DNA of 64,000 nt. It comes from Planctomycetota bacterium (GTDB taxonomy: Bacteria > Planctomycetota > PUPC01 > DSUN01). Shown here in pieces: positions 37,681-46,145 of this stretch. Made by a program: the position numbers and the translations under genes. The stretch lies in NCBI GenBank assembly GCA_035384565.1, contig DAOOIT010000004.1, positions 1 to 64,000 of the forward strand, read 5' to 3'. How positions within the stretch are numbered: the first letter of the stretch is position 1; each line of letters opens with the position of its first letter. The notes below the pieces were generated by a model, which was not told the origin of the DNA, did no database searches, and saw nothing but the letters and a program-made list of their open reading frames with translations.

Positions 37681-39171
37681 TCAGTGCGTGACGGCGTACA
37701 GCACGATGTTGACACCGAGCTGCACGGCGTCGCGCGACTCGTAGCCGACAGCGTAGGGGTGCGGCTTGAGTTCCCAGCCGCAGCCCATGTCGAAGGCGCT
37801 GTAGACGACGGCGAGCTCGCCGTTGACGAGGACGCCTTCGAGCTGCGCGGGGCCGGGGCTCTGGACCTTGCGTTGCACGACGGCGGCCTGGCTGTAGTTG
37901 ACGGCGCCGATCTTGTAGTGGCCCGAGAAGATCGGGTGCTTGGGGTCGAGCGTCGTGAGCTTGCTCTCGGGCAGCACGCGGGCCATCTCGCGGCGGAAGG
38001 CGGCATCGAAGGCCTTACGCCCGCAGCAGGCATCGGCCATCAGGAAGCCGCCGGCCCTCAGGTAGCGCTGGAGGGCCGACACCTCGGCGTCGCTGAGCGT
38101 GAAGTCGCCGTGGCCGGTCATGTAGATGAAGGGGAAGGTCGTGAGCTCGGGGCTGTCGAGCTTGAGGTGCTGCGTGGCGAAGCTCACCTTCATCGAGGAG
38201 GTGCCGCTCACGGTGTCGAGCAGGGTGGAGAGGCCGGCGGGGTCGGGGTTGCAGTCGCCGCCGTGGATCACCTGGCCGATGCGGAACTTGTCCGCGCGCG
38301 AGACGTCCTGGTCCACGTAGACGCGCGACTCGGCGAGGGAGACGCCCATGGCCTTGGTGGCCGTGGCGTAGGCGATCAGGTTGGCGCCCAGCTTCAGCGC
38401 GTCCTCGCTCTGCACGCCGGCGCTGGTCGAGTGCGTGTGCATGTCCCAGCCGCAGCTCAGGTCGAGGGGCGAGAAGACCACGCCGGTGCGGCAGCCGATG
38501 TCAATGCCCTCGAGGGGCGGCGGGGCCTGGCCGGCGATGCCGGCGGCTGCTGTGTACGACACGAGCGGCACGTCGTAATAGCAGCGGTAGAGGGGATGGT
38601 CGGCCTCGAGGCGCTTGAGCGGGCGCTCGGGGAAGATGGCCGCCAACTCCGTGCGCACGGAGTCGGCGAACTCCTTGCGGCCGCAGCAGGCGTCGAAGAT
38701 GATGAAGCCGCCCTTCAGTACGTACTCGCGGAGGGCCTGGCGCTCGGTCTCGCTGAAGGTGAAGGCGTGGTGGCCCGTGCGGTAGAGCAGGGGCAGGCGC
38801 TCGGAGTCGAGCGGCACCTCGGAGAGCTTCTTCTCTTCGCAACTGAAGGTGATCTTCAGCTTCGTCTGCATCCAGGCGAGCAGGTTGTTGATGTCGTTCT
38901 GGTCGGTCGCCCAGTCGTTGGGCGTGCCGGTGACGATCTTGACCACGACGACGGGCGGGGTGGGCGGCTTCTTCTTCTCGGTGCGGCGTTGCGGCGTGGC
39001 GGGCAGGGGCAGCGGGGGGAAGCCTTCGGCGCCCGACCGCTGAGCCGGCTTCGGCGGCGGCGGCTGGCCGCACGTGCCCGCATCCGGCACGCCGCCGGCC
39101 AGGATCATCCCGGCCCCCAGGAACAGCACTCCCAGCAAGACCGCTGCGACGCCGACCAGTTGCCTCTTCAT
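37681..39171 (-). CDS. Exported protein with two DUF4159 domains
   Basis: 496 residues. A signal/anchor (VGVAAVLLGVLFLGAGMILA) is followed by a Pro-rich linker. Two DUF4159 copies lie at about 95-285 and 300-495. The repeats align on TGHHAFTFS / TGHGDFTLS, YVLKGGFIIFDACCGRKEF / YLRAGGFLMADACCGRKAF, and SCGWDMHTHS / GCGWELKPHP. DUF4159 is a class I GATase-like fold found beside MoxR/DUF58 genes. The conserved ACCGRK segment is striking. It is the first gene of the 20 kb operon, with promoter at 39252-39279. The ATG at 39171 follows GAGGGG. Confidence 0.85.
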   Translation of the reverse strand: MKRQLVGVAAVLLGVLFLGAGMILAGGVPDAGTCGQPPPPKPAQRSGAEGFPPLPLPATPQRRTEKKKPPTPPVVVVKIVTGTPNDWATDQNDINNLLAWMQTKLKITFSCEEKKLSEVPLDSERLPLLYRTGHHAFTFSETERQALREYVLKGGFIIFDACCGRKEFADSVRTELAAIFPERPLKRLEADHPLYRCYYDVPLVSYTAAAGIAGQAPPPLEGIDIGCRTGVVFSPLDLSCGWDMHTHSTSAGVQSEDALKLGANLIAYATATKAMGVSLAESRVYVDQDVSRADKFRIGQVIHGGDCNPDPAGLSTLLDTVSGTSSMKVSFATQHLKLDSPELTTFPFIYMTGHGDFTLSDAEVSALQRYLRAGGFLMADACCGRKAFDAAFRREMARVLPESKLTTLDPKHPIFSGHYKIGAVNYSQAAVVQRKVQSPGPAQLEGVLVNGELAVVYSAFDMGCGWELKPHPYAVGYESRDAVQLGVNIVLYAVTH

Positions 39172-39251
39172 GACGTTCCCCTCAAGGGTGGAAACGAGGG
39201 CACACCACAGGGCCCGCCGCCCGCGCACCAAAACACTCCCCCATGATGACC

Positions 39252-39301
39252 AGTGTACAAGGCGTCAGCCGTTTGTCAAGCGCGAGCGCGAATATTCGCG
39301 C
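39252..39301 (-). promoter_or_regulatory. Promoter and palindromic operator of the MoxR/vWA operon
   Basis: Read on the minus strand: TTGACA (39279-39274), 16 bp, TACACT (39257-39252). Seven bp upstream is a perfect 16-bp palindrome, GCGCGAATATTCGCGC (39286-39301), unusually AT-centred for this DNA. It is well placed for an activator or repressor. Confidence 0.65.
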
Positions 39302-39351
39302 CAAGCCCGATAGCGGCTGAGCGATCTCCTATGAGGAGCAGCAGACTTGAC

Positions 39352-41640
39352 TTACGGCTTGACGGCGAAACCCCGCCGGGCCGCCGTCACCTGCGCGCCG
39401 TCCGAGAACCGCACGGTCAGCGGCGCATCCTTCATGTTATGGACCACGTGGGCCTTGCCCTTGCTGCCGCCGAAGACGGCATAGAGGGGATAATCGGCGG
39501 TCACCGCGCGGTCCACGCGGCCCAACGCCGCCAGCGCCGCGAGCCAGTGGACGAGGTTGGCCCGCGAGTTGCCCGCCTCGATGGGCATCCGGCCGCCCCG
39601 GGCCTCGAGCTGACGGATTGCATCGGGCGCGTCGTCCAGCGCACGGTACATCAGCACCAGGTCGGCCCAATCTTCAAACCCCTTGCCGCCTTTCGCCGCG
39701 GCCAGGCCGTCGTAGCACCGCCGCACGTACTCGGGATAGAGGCCGAGATAGAGCGAGCCGCCGTGGAAGGGCAGCCAATTGATGCCGTAGACGATCTCGG
39801 GCTTGTTGCTGAACCACGTTTCGCGCGTGCCCTTGCCGCCCCAGATCATCGTGAGCACGGGCGCGGCATACTCCTTCGGGCGGAGCGTGCCCGTGACGTC
39901 GAACCAGTAGGCGTGGATGGCCTCCATCTCGGTCGTGTAGAGCCAGACGCCCAGGTCGCGCATCGCCCGGTTGCCGATCGCCTCGCCGAGCAGGATGAGG
40001 GCGGCCCAGGCATTCATCGCTTCGGACGACGACTCCTGGTTATTGCCGTCGGCGAAGCGCGCGTGGCCCGAGGCCCACGAGTGGCCCGCGTAGCAGTCGA
40101 AGCTGCGGAGGAACGGGAACAGGGCATCGTCGCGGAGCGGCGAGGCGATGTCGCGCACCAGCAGCCGCAGCATCCCGCCCCACTGCTCGTCGGCGGCCCA
40201 CCGGGGGTCGCGGCGGGCGATCTCCGCCGCGGCGCGCAGGAAGTAGCCGTAGTGGAAGTGGTGGTCGTTGAGCTGGTCGTCGCTGCCGTAGCTGGCGGGG
40301 TAGCCAATGAGCGTGCCCCACGTGCGGTTGTAGGCGAAGAGGCCCCTGGCCTTCGGCTTGCCCTGGGCGTCGGCGGCATCGAGCCAGCCCTCGAGCCGCT
40401 GCCGCAGCTCGCCGAGGAACGCGGCTTCGAGCTTCGAGTCCACCTGCTCGGCGATGCCGGCCAGCGTGGCCAGCTTCCCCAGCCGCTTCCCTTCCCAATA
40501 CGTGTCGCCCGTTCCCGGCGGCTTACCCTTGAGTTCCTCTTCGAGGCAGATGCGCAGCTTCGCCTCATCCTCCCCGCTCACCACGGGCAGCACGGGCAGC
40601 ACGCCGTGGAACGTGGACCGGGTGGTGAATTCCGTGCCCGCCGCCAGCTTCATCTCGCCGCGCACGGAGCGGTAGGCGTGGCCCGGAGCGCGGCCTTCAG
40701 CCCGCTCTTCCAGGAGGCGGCCTGAAGGCCGCGCGACGAACCGCATCCACTGGTGCGGGTAGAGGGCGAAGAGGGTGCCCTCGCCCTTCCCCTCGCGGGC
40801 GACCGTGGTGAAGGCGAACGTCGTCGTCACCTCGCTCTTCGCGGGGTCGAAGGCCCAGGCCACGCGGGTGTCGGCGACGTGGTTGTGGGCGACCCGCTCG
40901 AAGAGCCGCAGCGTCCCCGGCTTGTCGTCGGGCAGAAGGGCCAGCGAGAAGTAGCCCTTGCCCTTCGCGTCGCACGCGAGCGTCCTCGTGCCGACACCGG
41001 CCCACGTCGAGCCGCTCGGGGCGAAGAGGCCATAATGCTTGCCCCGCACCGACAGGCCGAGCGTGGCCGAATCTGCCTGGCCAGCCCACACCTTCGGCTC
41101 GGCGCACAGCGTCACCCTCGGGTTGCCGCCGCGGAACGTCGCATACACGAACGGGCTGCCGTGGCCGTAGGAGACCCGCATCTCCCTGCCCTCGCACTCG
41201 AACGAGGCGGTGACGAACCAGTCGCTCCAGCCGGCCAGCCTCGCGTCGGGGAACTCGGCGACGGCGGAGTGCCCGAGCACCAGGTCCTCGCCCCCGCCGG
41301 GCATGCCGCCCATGAGGCCGATGGGCGCCACCGTGACGCTGGGATAGCACACCCGCAACCCGCTCGGCTGCGCGCACACGGCCAGCGGATGGGCGAACTG
41401 GGGCAGCGAGTGCCGCGTCCACAGCAGCGAACTCCACCACCGGTTCGTCGGCAGCGGCCCCTTCACCGCGTCGGTCCTCCACACCTGTTCGGGCGGCCCC
41501 TTGGCTCCTGGCGGCGCCTGGGTAGCATAGCTTCCCAGACCCACCCTCACAACGCCGTCTGCCGCATCTGCCGAAAGGCACAACGCCCCCGCCGCGGCCA
41601 GGGCCAGGAGTGGACGCCCGTTGACGCCAGCACTGCCCAT
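39352..41640 (-). CDS. Exported GH81-like endo-beta-1,3-glucanase
   Basis: 762 residues with a signal peptide (about 1-26). GH81 hallmarks: N-terminal TNRWWSSLLW, then HFHYGYFLRAAAEIA near residue 460, FDCYAGHSWASG, and GNNQESSSEAMNAW near 535, which carries the family's catalytic Glu region. GH81 enzymes cleave beta-1,3-glucan (laminarin, curdlan, callose) by inversion. The ATG at 41640 is spaced correctly from GGAG; the ATG at 41646 is too close. A dispersed palindromic repeat is embedded in frame at 40688-40734, encoding part of an ARPSGRLLEERAEGRA segment. It is downstream of no other gene and has its own promoter. Confidence 0.85.
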   Translation of the reverse strand: MGSAGVNGRPLLALAAAGALCLSADAADGVVRVGLGSYATQAPPGAKGPPEQVWRTDAVKGPLPTNRWWSSLLWTRHSLPQFAHPLAVCAQPSGLRVCYPSVTVAPIGLMGGMPGGGEDLVLGHSAVAEFPDARLAGWSDWFVTASFECEGREMRVSYGHGSPFVYATFRGGNPRVTLCAEPKVWAGQADSATLGLSVRGKHYGLFAPSGSTWAGVGTRTLACDAKGKGYFSLALLPDDKPGTLRLFERVAHNHVADTRVAWAFDPAKSEVTTTFAFTTVAREGKGEGTLFALYPHQWMRFVARPSGRLLEERAEGRAPGHAYRSVRGEMKLAAGTEFTTRSTFHGVLPVLPVVSGEDEAKLRICLEEELKGKPPGTGDTYWEGKRLGKLATLAGIAEQVDSKLEAAFLGELRQRLEGWLDAADAQGKPKARGLFAYNRTWGTLIGYPASYGSDDQLNDHHFHYGYFLRAAAEIARRDPRWAADEQWGGMLRLLVRDIASPLRDDALFPFLRSFDCYAGHSWASGHARFADGNNQESSSEAMNAWAALILLGEAIGNRAMRDLGVWLYTTEMEAIHAYWFDVTGTLRPKEYAAPVLTMIWGGKGTRETWFSNKPEIVYGINWLPFHGGSLYLGLYPEYVRRCYDGLAAAKGGKGFEDWADLVLMYRALDDAPDAIRQLEARGGRMPIEAGNSRANLVHWLAALAALGRVDRAVTADYPLYAVFGGSKGKAHVVHNMKDAPLTVRFSDGAQVTAARRGFAVKP
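40688..40734. repeat. Palindromic repeat inside the GH81-like gene
   Basis: Perfect 13-bp arms (40688-40700 and 40722-40734, GCGCGGCCTTCAG / CTGAAGGCCGCGC) around a 21-nt centre. The arms and order match the intergenic element at 35602-35655. It stays in frame. Confidence 0.8.
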
Positions 41641-41727
41641 GCTCATGTCTCCGCTTGCCCAACCAGGGGGGAGACCGGTCTCCCCGAAAAACCGCCGCAC
41701 AGCGAAGGCTCATGCCCCGCCGCCCAT

Positions 41728-41757
41728 ATTCTACGTCCCCATCGCAATCTTCGCCAA
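41728..41757 (-). promoter_or_regulatory. Candidate promoter of the GH81-like gene
   Basis: Read on the minus strand: TTGGCG (41757-41752), 18 bp, TAGAAT (41733-41728). Confidence 0.45.
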
Positions 41758-41951
41758 CAGAGCGGGAACAACGCGCGGGCCGGCAGGCCCTGCGCCCGCC
41801 CCTGGTGCGCTCAGGGCCTTGGTTGGGCTCATCGGGTCTGGCGAGGCTGCCGTAGCCGCCGCTGGGAGCTTGGGACGGGGGCCGCGGCGCCCGCGAGTCC
41901 GCTCATAACCGTATATGCTGCAACTCTTTACGCTCTCAGACCGCCCCTATC

Positions 41952-42068
41952 CCATGCTCGCTCATCCCGCAGATGAGCGAGCATGGCCGGAGCCGCGAGA
42001 ATCGCCAATCCTCGCCCGTCTACCCATGCTGTATCACTCTCCCCCTCTCAGGATTGATACAGCATGGG
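41952..42068. repeat. Hairpin-linker-hairpin element, second locus
   Basis: Hairpin A (41952-41986) has a perfect 14-bp stem CCATGCTCGCTCAT with a 7-nt loop. Hairpin B (42023-42068) has a perfect 14-bp stem CCCATGCTGTATCA with an 18-nt loop. The 36-nt linker contains GGAGCCGCGAGAATCGCCAA, matching the 6506-6542 linker at 16 of 20 positions. Confidence 0.85.
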
Positions 42069-42176
42069 CAGGCGGCGCCCGCCAGGCGCTCGGCACAGCC
42101 CCCCCAGGAACCGCCCCGTCCGCAACGAGCAGGCGTGCCCACACCCTGCACCTGCCCAGCCGCCTGGTATGAAGGC

Positions 42177-42204
42177 TTGTCCCAATCCCCGCAGTTGCTA
42201 CAAT
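42177..42204 (+). promoter_or_regulatory. Promoter of the HExxH protein gene
   Basis: TTGTCC at 42177-42182, 16 bp, TACAAT at 42199-42204. The leader to the ATG would be about 165 nt and includes the inverted repeat at 42274-42342. Confidence 0.55.
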
Positions 42205-42273
42205 CGTGGGCAAGGCCCCGCGGCCGTCGCGGGAGGGGAGCCATACGGGCAACGCCGAGTCAGGCAGGAGGGG

Positions 42274-42342
42274 AAGACCGCCTGAAGGCGGGACCCCCAA
42301 CAGGGTGCGAACTCGTTCGGAGTCCCGCCTTCACGCGGTCTT
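42274..42342. repeat. Long inverted repeat in the 5' leader
   Basis: 21-bp arms (42274-42294 and 42322-42342) pair at 20 of 21 positions (AAGACCGCCTGAAGG.../...CCTTCACGCGGTCTT). The 27-nt loop contains a smaller CGAAC-TC-GTTCG hairpin. The right arm ends 34 nt before the ATG. Confidence 0.8.
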
Positions 42343-42375
42343 GGCTTGTCTTCACGCCATTGGGAAGGAAGCCAT

Positions 42376-43947
42376 ATGAAGCAGTTCGCCGGCGGCTTGG
42401 TGCGAATCGGGGTTCTGTGGGCCACGCTCCAGGCCATCGCCGTGGGCGCGACCGACGACCCCTACACGTGGCCGGCGTACCAGCCCAACCTCAACTACCA
42501 CTTCGCCAGGGAACACCCCGAGTTCCAGCCGCCCACGAAGGTGCTGGACGATGTGACCGGCGTGGCCGGCACGGTGACGTCGGGCTGGTGGTGTTTCCGC
42601 TACGGCCGCAACGCCAACCCGCTGGTGACCGAGGCCGCCTGGACGCCGATGCTGAAGCGCATGAACGAGGAGTTCGCCTACTTCCGCGACGTGATGGGCT
42701 GGCCGCCCGACAAGCGCGCCAAGAACGGCTACTACAGCACGATCTACCTCTTCGGTTCGGGCCTGAGCACCGACAAGGCCGACAACACGGCCAAGGGCGG
42801 CTGGATGGGCAGCGTCCACTACCAGGGCGAGCACTGGCCCATGGTGCTCGTCTCGTACTACCCGGTCTACTCGTTCGACCCGAAGTGCGACTACCGCGAC
42901 AAGGAGTACCAGATGGGCGGGGTCGTCCACGAGGGCGTCCACGCGATCCTCGCGGACCTGCCCGGCTGCAAGAAGGCGGGCTGGTTCCACGAGGGCGGCA
43001 ACAACTGGCTGACAACCGTTGCCAACGCCCAGCGCACGGGCAACTACAGCAGCCTCGGCTGGCTGAGTGCAGGGGCCATGCTCGCCCCCTTCATGCCCAT
43101 CGAGTGCTACAGCGGATGGTTGCAGGACGGGAGCTTCGGCGGCCCGTCGGCCGAGGGCGTGAACCGCCACGAGAACGGCAAGCAGCTCTGCACGTGGCGC
43201 AAGCTCCTGGGCGGCACCCAGTACGGCGAGTGCTTCCCGGTATTCCTGGGCGAAGTGGTGTCGCCCGGCAGCGTCGCCTGGGTCTGGCAGAACTGCACGG
43301 GCCGCGTCCTGGAGGGCCTCGCCACCGCCCCGGGCGGCCTGGGCGCGGAGCAGACGCGGCGGCTGATCGCCGAGTTCCGCGGCCGTCAGGCCCTGTGCGA
43401 CTTCGGCCGGTGGTCCGCCGCCTACCGCGCCCTGCTCGAGAGAAACTGGGGCATGACCGTCGGGGCAGAGTACGACCCCGTCTGGATCAAGTGCGAGCCC
43501 TGGACCGCCACCTGCTACGCCGCGACGGCCTATGACGCGGCCAGCCGCACGCTGACGCCCGAGAAGCGCACGCTCCCGGGCTGGTCCGGCGCCAACCAGA
43601 TTCCGCTCAAAGTGTCGAACGCCGAGAGGATCAGCGTAGAGTTCCAGCCCATGGGCGCGAACATGCGCTGCCAGTTGGCCTATCGTGCGACCGATGGCTC
43701 GGCCGTCTACAGCAACCCCGTCGCCCGCGGCGAGTGCCGCCTGAGGATGCCGAAGCCCGCACAGGACAACGTCGTGATCGCCGTGATCTGCAACACGGAC
43801 TACGTCTACGAAGGCGAGGAGACGCGGAAGAAGAAACACAACTACCGGCTGCGCCTGGGCGAGGGAATCTCCGGCACGGCCGACATCCATGGCAAATGGT
43901 GGAAGCCTGCGCGGCCGGCGCCCGACCGAAGCCAGAGGCCAGGGTAA
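42376..43947 (+). CDS. Exported putative zincin metallopeptidase (HExxH)
   Basis: 523 residues, signal peptide about 1-25. The zinc-binding motif is VVHEGVHAI near residue 185. About 17 residues after the second His comes GWFHEGGNNWL, whose Glu could be the third ligand as in gluzincins. Trp- and Cys-rich throughout (over ten cysteines), so disulfides are likely. The C-terminal 130 residues look like a beta-sandwich. I cannot assign a named peptidase family; a resemblance to basic-secretory-protein-type peptidases is only general. GGAAGGAA lies six nt before the ATG. A DUF2961 gene follows after 143 bp. Confidence 0.7.
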   Translation: MKQFAGGLVRIGVLWATLQAIAVGATDDPYTWPAYQPNLNYHFAREHPEFQPPTKVLDDVTGVAGTVTSGWWCFRYGRNANPLVTEAAWTPMLKRMNEEFAYFRDVMGWPPDKRAKNGYYSTIYLFGSGLSTDKADNTAKGGWMGSVHYQGEHWPMVLVSYYPVYSFDPKCDYRDKEYQMGGVVHEGVHAILADLPGCKKAGWFHEGGNNWLTTVANAQRTGNYSSLGWLSAGAMLAPFMPIECYSGWLQDGSFGGPSAEGVNRHENGKQLCTWRKLLGGTQYGECFPVFLGEVVSPGSVAWVWQNCTGRVLEGLATAPGGLGAEQTRRLIAEFRGRQALCDFGRWSAAYRALLERNWGMTVGAEYDPVWIKCEPWTATCYAATAYDAASRTLTPEKRTLPGWSGANQIPLKVSNAERISVEFQPMGANMRCQLAYRATDGSAVYSNPVARGECRLRMPKPAQDNVVIAVICNTDYVYEGEETRKKKHNYRLRLGEGISGTADIHGKWWKPARPAPDRSQRPG

Positions 43948-44090
43948 CGTGTCAGAATCCCGGGGACGGACGCAGCGGGGCTTGCCGCACAGCTTATCGA
44001 GCCAGGCTCCTGTGCGACAGCACCGCGACGCCCCGCTCCTGGAGATGCCGGTCGAAGCAGGACGCCATCAACCGTGATGGAGGACACGAC

Positions 44091-46127
44091 ATGCGATTCG
44101 TCTCGAGACTCGGCCCATGCCTGCTCGCCGTGTGGACCTGCGGCGCCGCGGCCGGCGAGGCCGTGACGTTGCACTCGCTGCTCGAGGAGATGGTGGACCG
44201 CGATGCCGTGGCCCGCTGGCCGCAGCCGGCCTACACCTGCCGCCAGGCCAGCAGCTACGACCGCCGCTCGAAGACCCCCGCCGACGCCAACGGCTGGTTC
44301 GCGAACACGGACAACATGGACGGCAGCGGCGCGTCGCTCCGCTGGGAGGAGGTGGCCGGCCGCCGCGAGTGCGTGCTGGCCGACGTCGAGGGGCCGGGTG
44401 CCATCGTCCGCTTCTGGTCGGGCGGCCAGCAGCCCAAGGGCGCGCTCCGCTTCTACCTCGACGGCGCCGCCTCGCCCGTCATCGAGGCGCCGATGCAGGA
44501 GCTGATGAGCGGCAAGCTCTTCGTCCCCACGCCGCTCGCCATCCTCAACGCCGGCAACGCCCTGAATCTCTACCTGCCCGTGCCCTACGCGAAGCGCTGT
44601 AAGATCACCTACGACGAAGGCCAGCCCGGCAAGCCCAACGCCCCGCCGCCCGGCCGCTGGTACAACATCGAGTACCGCACCTATCCCGCAGGCACGAGCG
44701 TCAAGTCGTTCACGATGGCGGACCTCGAGGCCGCCAAGCCCTCCGTCGAGCGCATCTGCGAGACCCTTCGCCAACCGCCCGTTCCGGTGGACGGCAAGGC
44801 CGGCTCGCTTGACCAGACCATCGAGCCGGGGAAAGAGGCATCGGTCGAGCTTCCCTCAGGCCCCGCCGCCGTGCGGTTCATCGAGGGAATGCTCATCGGT
44901 GTGGCCCCCGACCAGGTCGAGCAGGCGCTCCGCTCCATCGTGCTGCGAGCAACGTTCGACGGCGAGGAGACGATCTGGTGCCCCCTCGGCGACTTCTTCG
45001 GCAGCGGCACGGGCCTCAATGCCCTGAGCAGTTGGCACCGCTCCGTCGCCAAGGAGGGCACGATGTCCTGCCGCTGGGTGATGCCCTACGAAAAGTCGGG
45101 CCGCCTCTCCCTCCTCAACCTCGGCAAGCAGAAGGTGGGCGTGAAGCTCAACGGCATCGTCGGGCCGTGGAAGTGGGACGAGCGCTCGATGCACTTCCAC
45201 GCCGCCTGGCGCCAGCAGTTCCCCATCCCCACCAGGCCGTTCCAGGACTGGAATTACGTCGAGATCACGGGCCAGGGCGTCTACCTCGGCGACACGCTGA
45301 GCGTGATGAACCCCGTGCGCGACTGGTGGGGCGAGGGCGACGAGAAGATTTGGGTGGACGGCGAGGGCTTCCCCTCGCACTTCGGGACGGGGAGCGAGGA
45401 CTACTACGGCTACGCCTGGGGCGCGCCCGCCCTGTTCCAGGGGCCGTTCTGCAACCAGGTGCGCTGCGACGGGCCGGGCAACCAGGGCCACACCGTCGTC
45501 ACCCGCACCCGTGCCCTCGACGCCATTCCCTTCACGAAGAGCCTGAAGGTGGACATGGAGGTGTGGCACTGGAAGGACTGCCAGGTGGCCTACGCCGTGG
45601 CGAGCTACTGGTATGCCCGTCCCGGCGCCAAGAGCAACCGCGGCCCGCTGCCCGACGAGGCGGCCCGCCCCATCCCCCAGCCGCCCCAGCCCGCGAAAGT
45701 CAAGGACGCCCTTGAAGGCGAGACGCTGAAGATCATCGAGAAGACGGGCGGCCTCACCGAGGTCCAACACATCGGCCTGTACAACTGGAGCGGCGACCGC
45801 CAGCTCTGGTGGCGCGACGGGAAGCCCGGCGACAAGCTCGCCCTCGCCCTGCCCGTGGCCACGGCGGGCAAGTTCGCCATCGTCGTCAATCTCACCAAGG
45901 CCGTGGACTACGGGATCGTACAGTTCCACCTCGATGGCGAGAGGCTCGGCAAGCCGCTGGACCTCTATAACAACGGTGTGGTGACAACCGGCCCGAAGAC
46001 CCTGGGCGAGCGGGCGCTCGACGCCGGCGAGCACAGGCTCACCATCGAGATCGTCGGCGCGAACGCCGCGGCGCTCAAGCGCCACATGGTCGGCCTCGAC
46101 TACGTGAAGCTCGAAGCCGCGAAGTGA
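44091..46127 (+). CDS. Exported DUF2961 (GH172-type) protein
   Basis: 678 residues with a signal peptide (about 1-21). The DUF2961 jelly-roll core includes the family signature GTGSEDYYGYAWG near residue 435, preceded by RWVMPYEKSGRLSLLN. GH172 members include difructose-dianhydride and D-arabinan hydrolases; the substrate here is not known. The C-terminal 135 residues form a separate domain (EGETLKIIEKTGG to GLDYVKLEA) that also exists alone as the protein at 4262-4954. GGAGG lies seven nt before the ATG. The HELGH membrane protein gene starts 18 nt downstream. Confidence 0.9.
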   Translation: MRFVSRLGPCLLAVWTCGAAAGEAVTLHSLLEEMVDRDAVARWPQPAYTCRQASSYDRRSKTPADANGWFANTDNMDGSGASLRWEEVAGRRECVLADVEGPGAIVRFWSGGQQPKGALRFYLDGAASPVIEAPMQELMSGKLFVPTPLAILNAGNALNLYLPVPYAKRCKITYDEGQPGKPNAPPPGRWYNIEYRTYPAGTSVKSFTMADLEAAKPSVERICETLRQPPVPVDGKAGSLDQTIEPGKEASVELPSGPAAVRFIEGMLIGVAPDQVEQALRSIVLRATFDGEETIWCPLGDFFGSGTGLNALSSWHRSVAKEGTMSCRWVMPYEKSGRLSLLNLGKQKVGVKLNGIVGPWKWDERSMHFHAAWRQQFPIPTRPFQDWNYVEITGQGVYLGDTLSVMNPVRDWWGEGDEKIWVDGEGFPSHFGTGSEDYYGYAWGAPALFQGPFCNQVRCDGPGNQGHTVVTRTRALDAIPFTKSLKVDMEVWHWKDCQVAYAVASYWYARPGAKSNRGPLPDEAARPIPQPPQPAKVKDALEGETLKIIEKTGGLTEVQHIGLYNWSGDRQLWWRDGKPGDKLALALPVATAGKFAIVVNLTKAVDYGIVQFHLDGERLGKPLDLYNNGVVTTGPKTLGERALDAGEHRLTIEIVGANAAALKRHMVGLDYVKLEAAK

Positions 46128-46145
46128 GCGCCGGGGAGACAGCGG

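Larger units (their letters stand above)
41641..42375. other. 735-bp gap without a gene
   Basis: Lies between divergent GH81-like and HExxH genes. It holds a promoter for each direction (41728-41757 and 42177-42204), the hairpin-linker-hairpin element at 41952-42068, and the long inverted repeat at 42274-42342. No coding ORF is evident. Confidence 0.7.
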
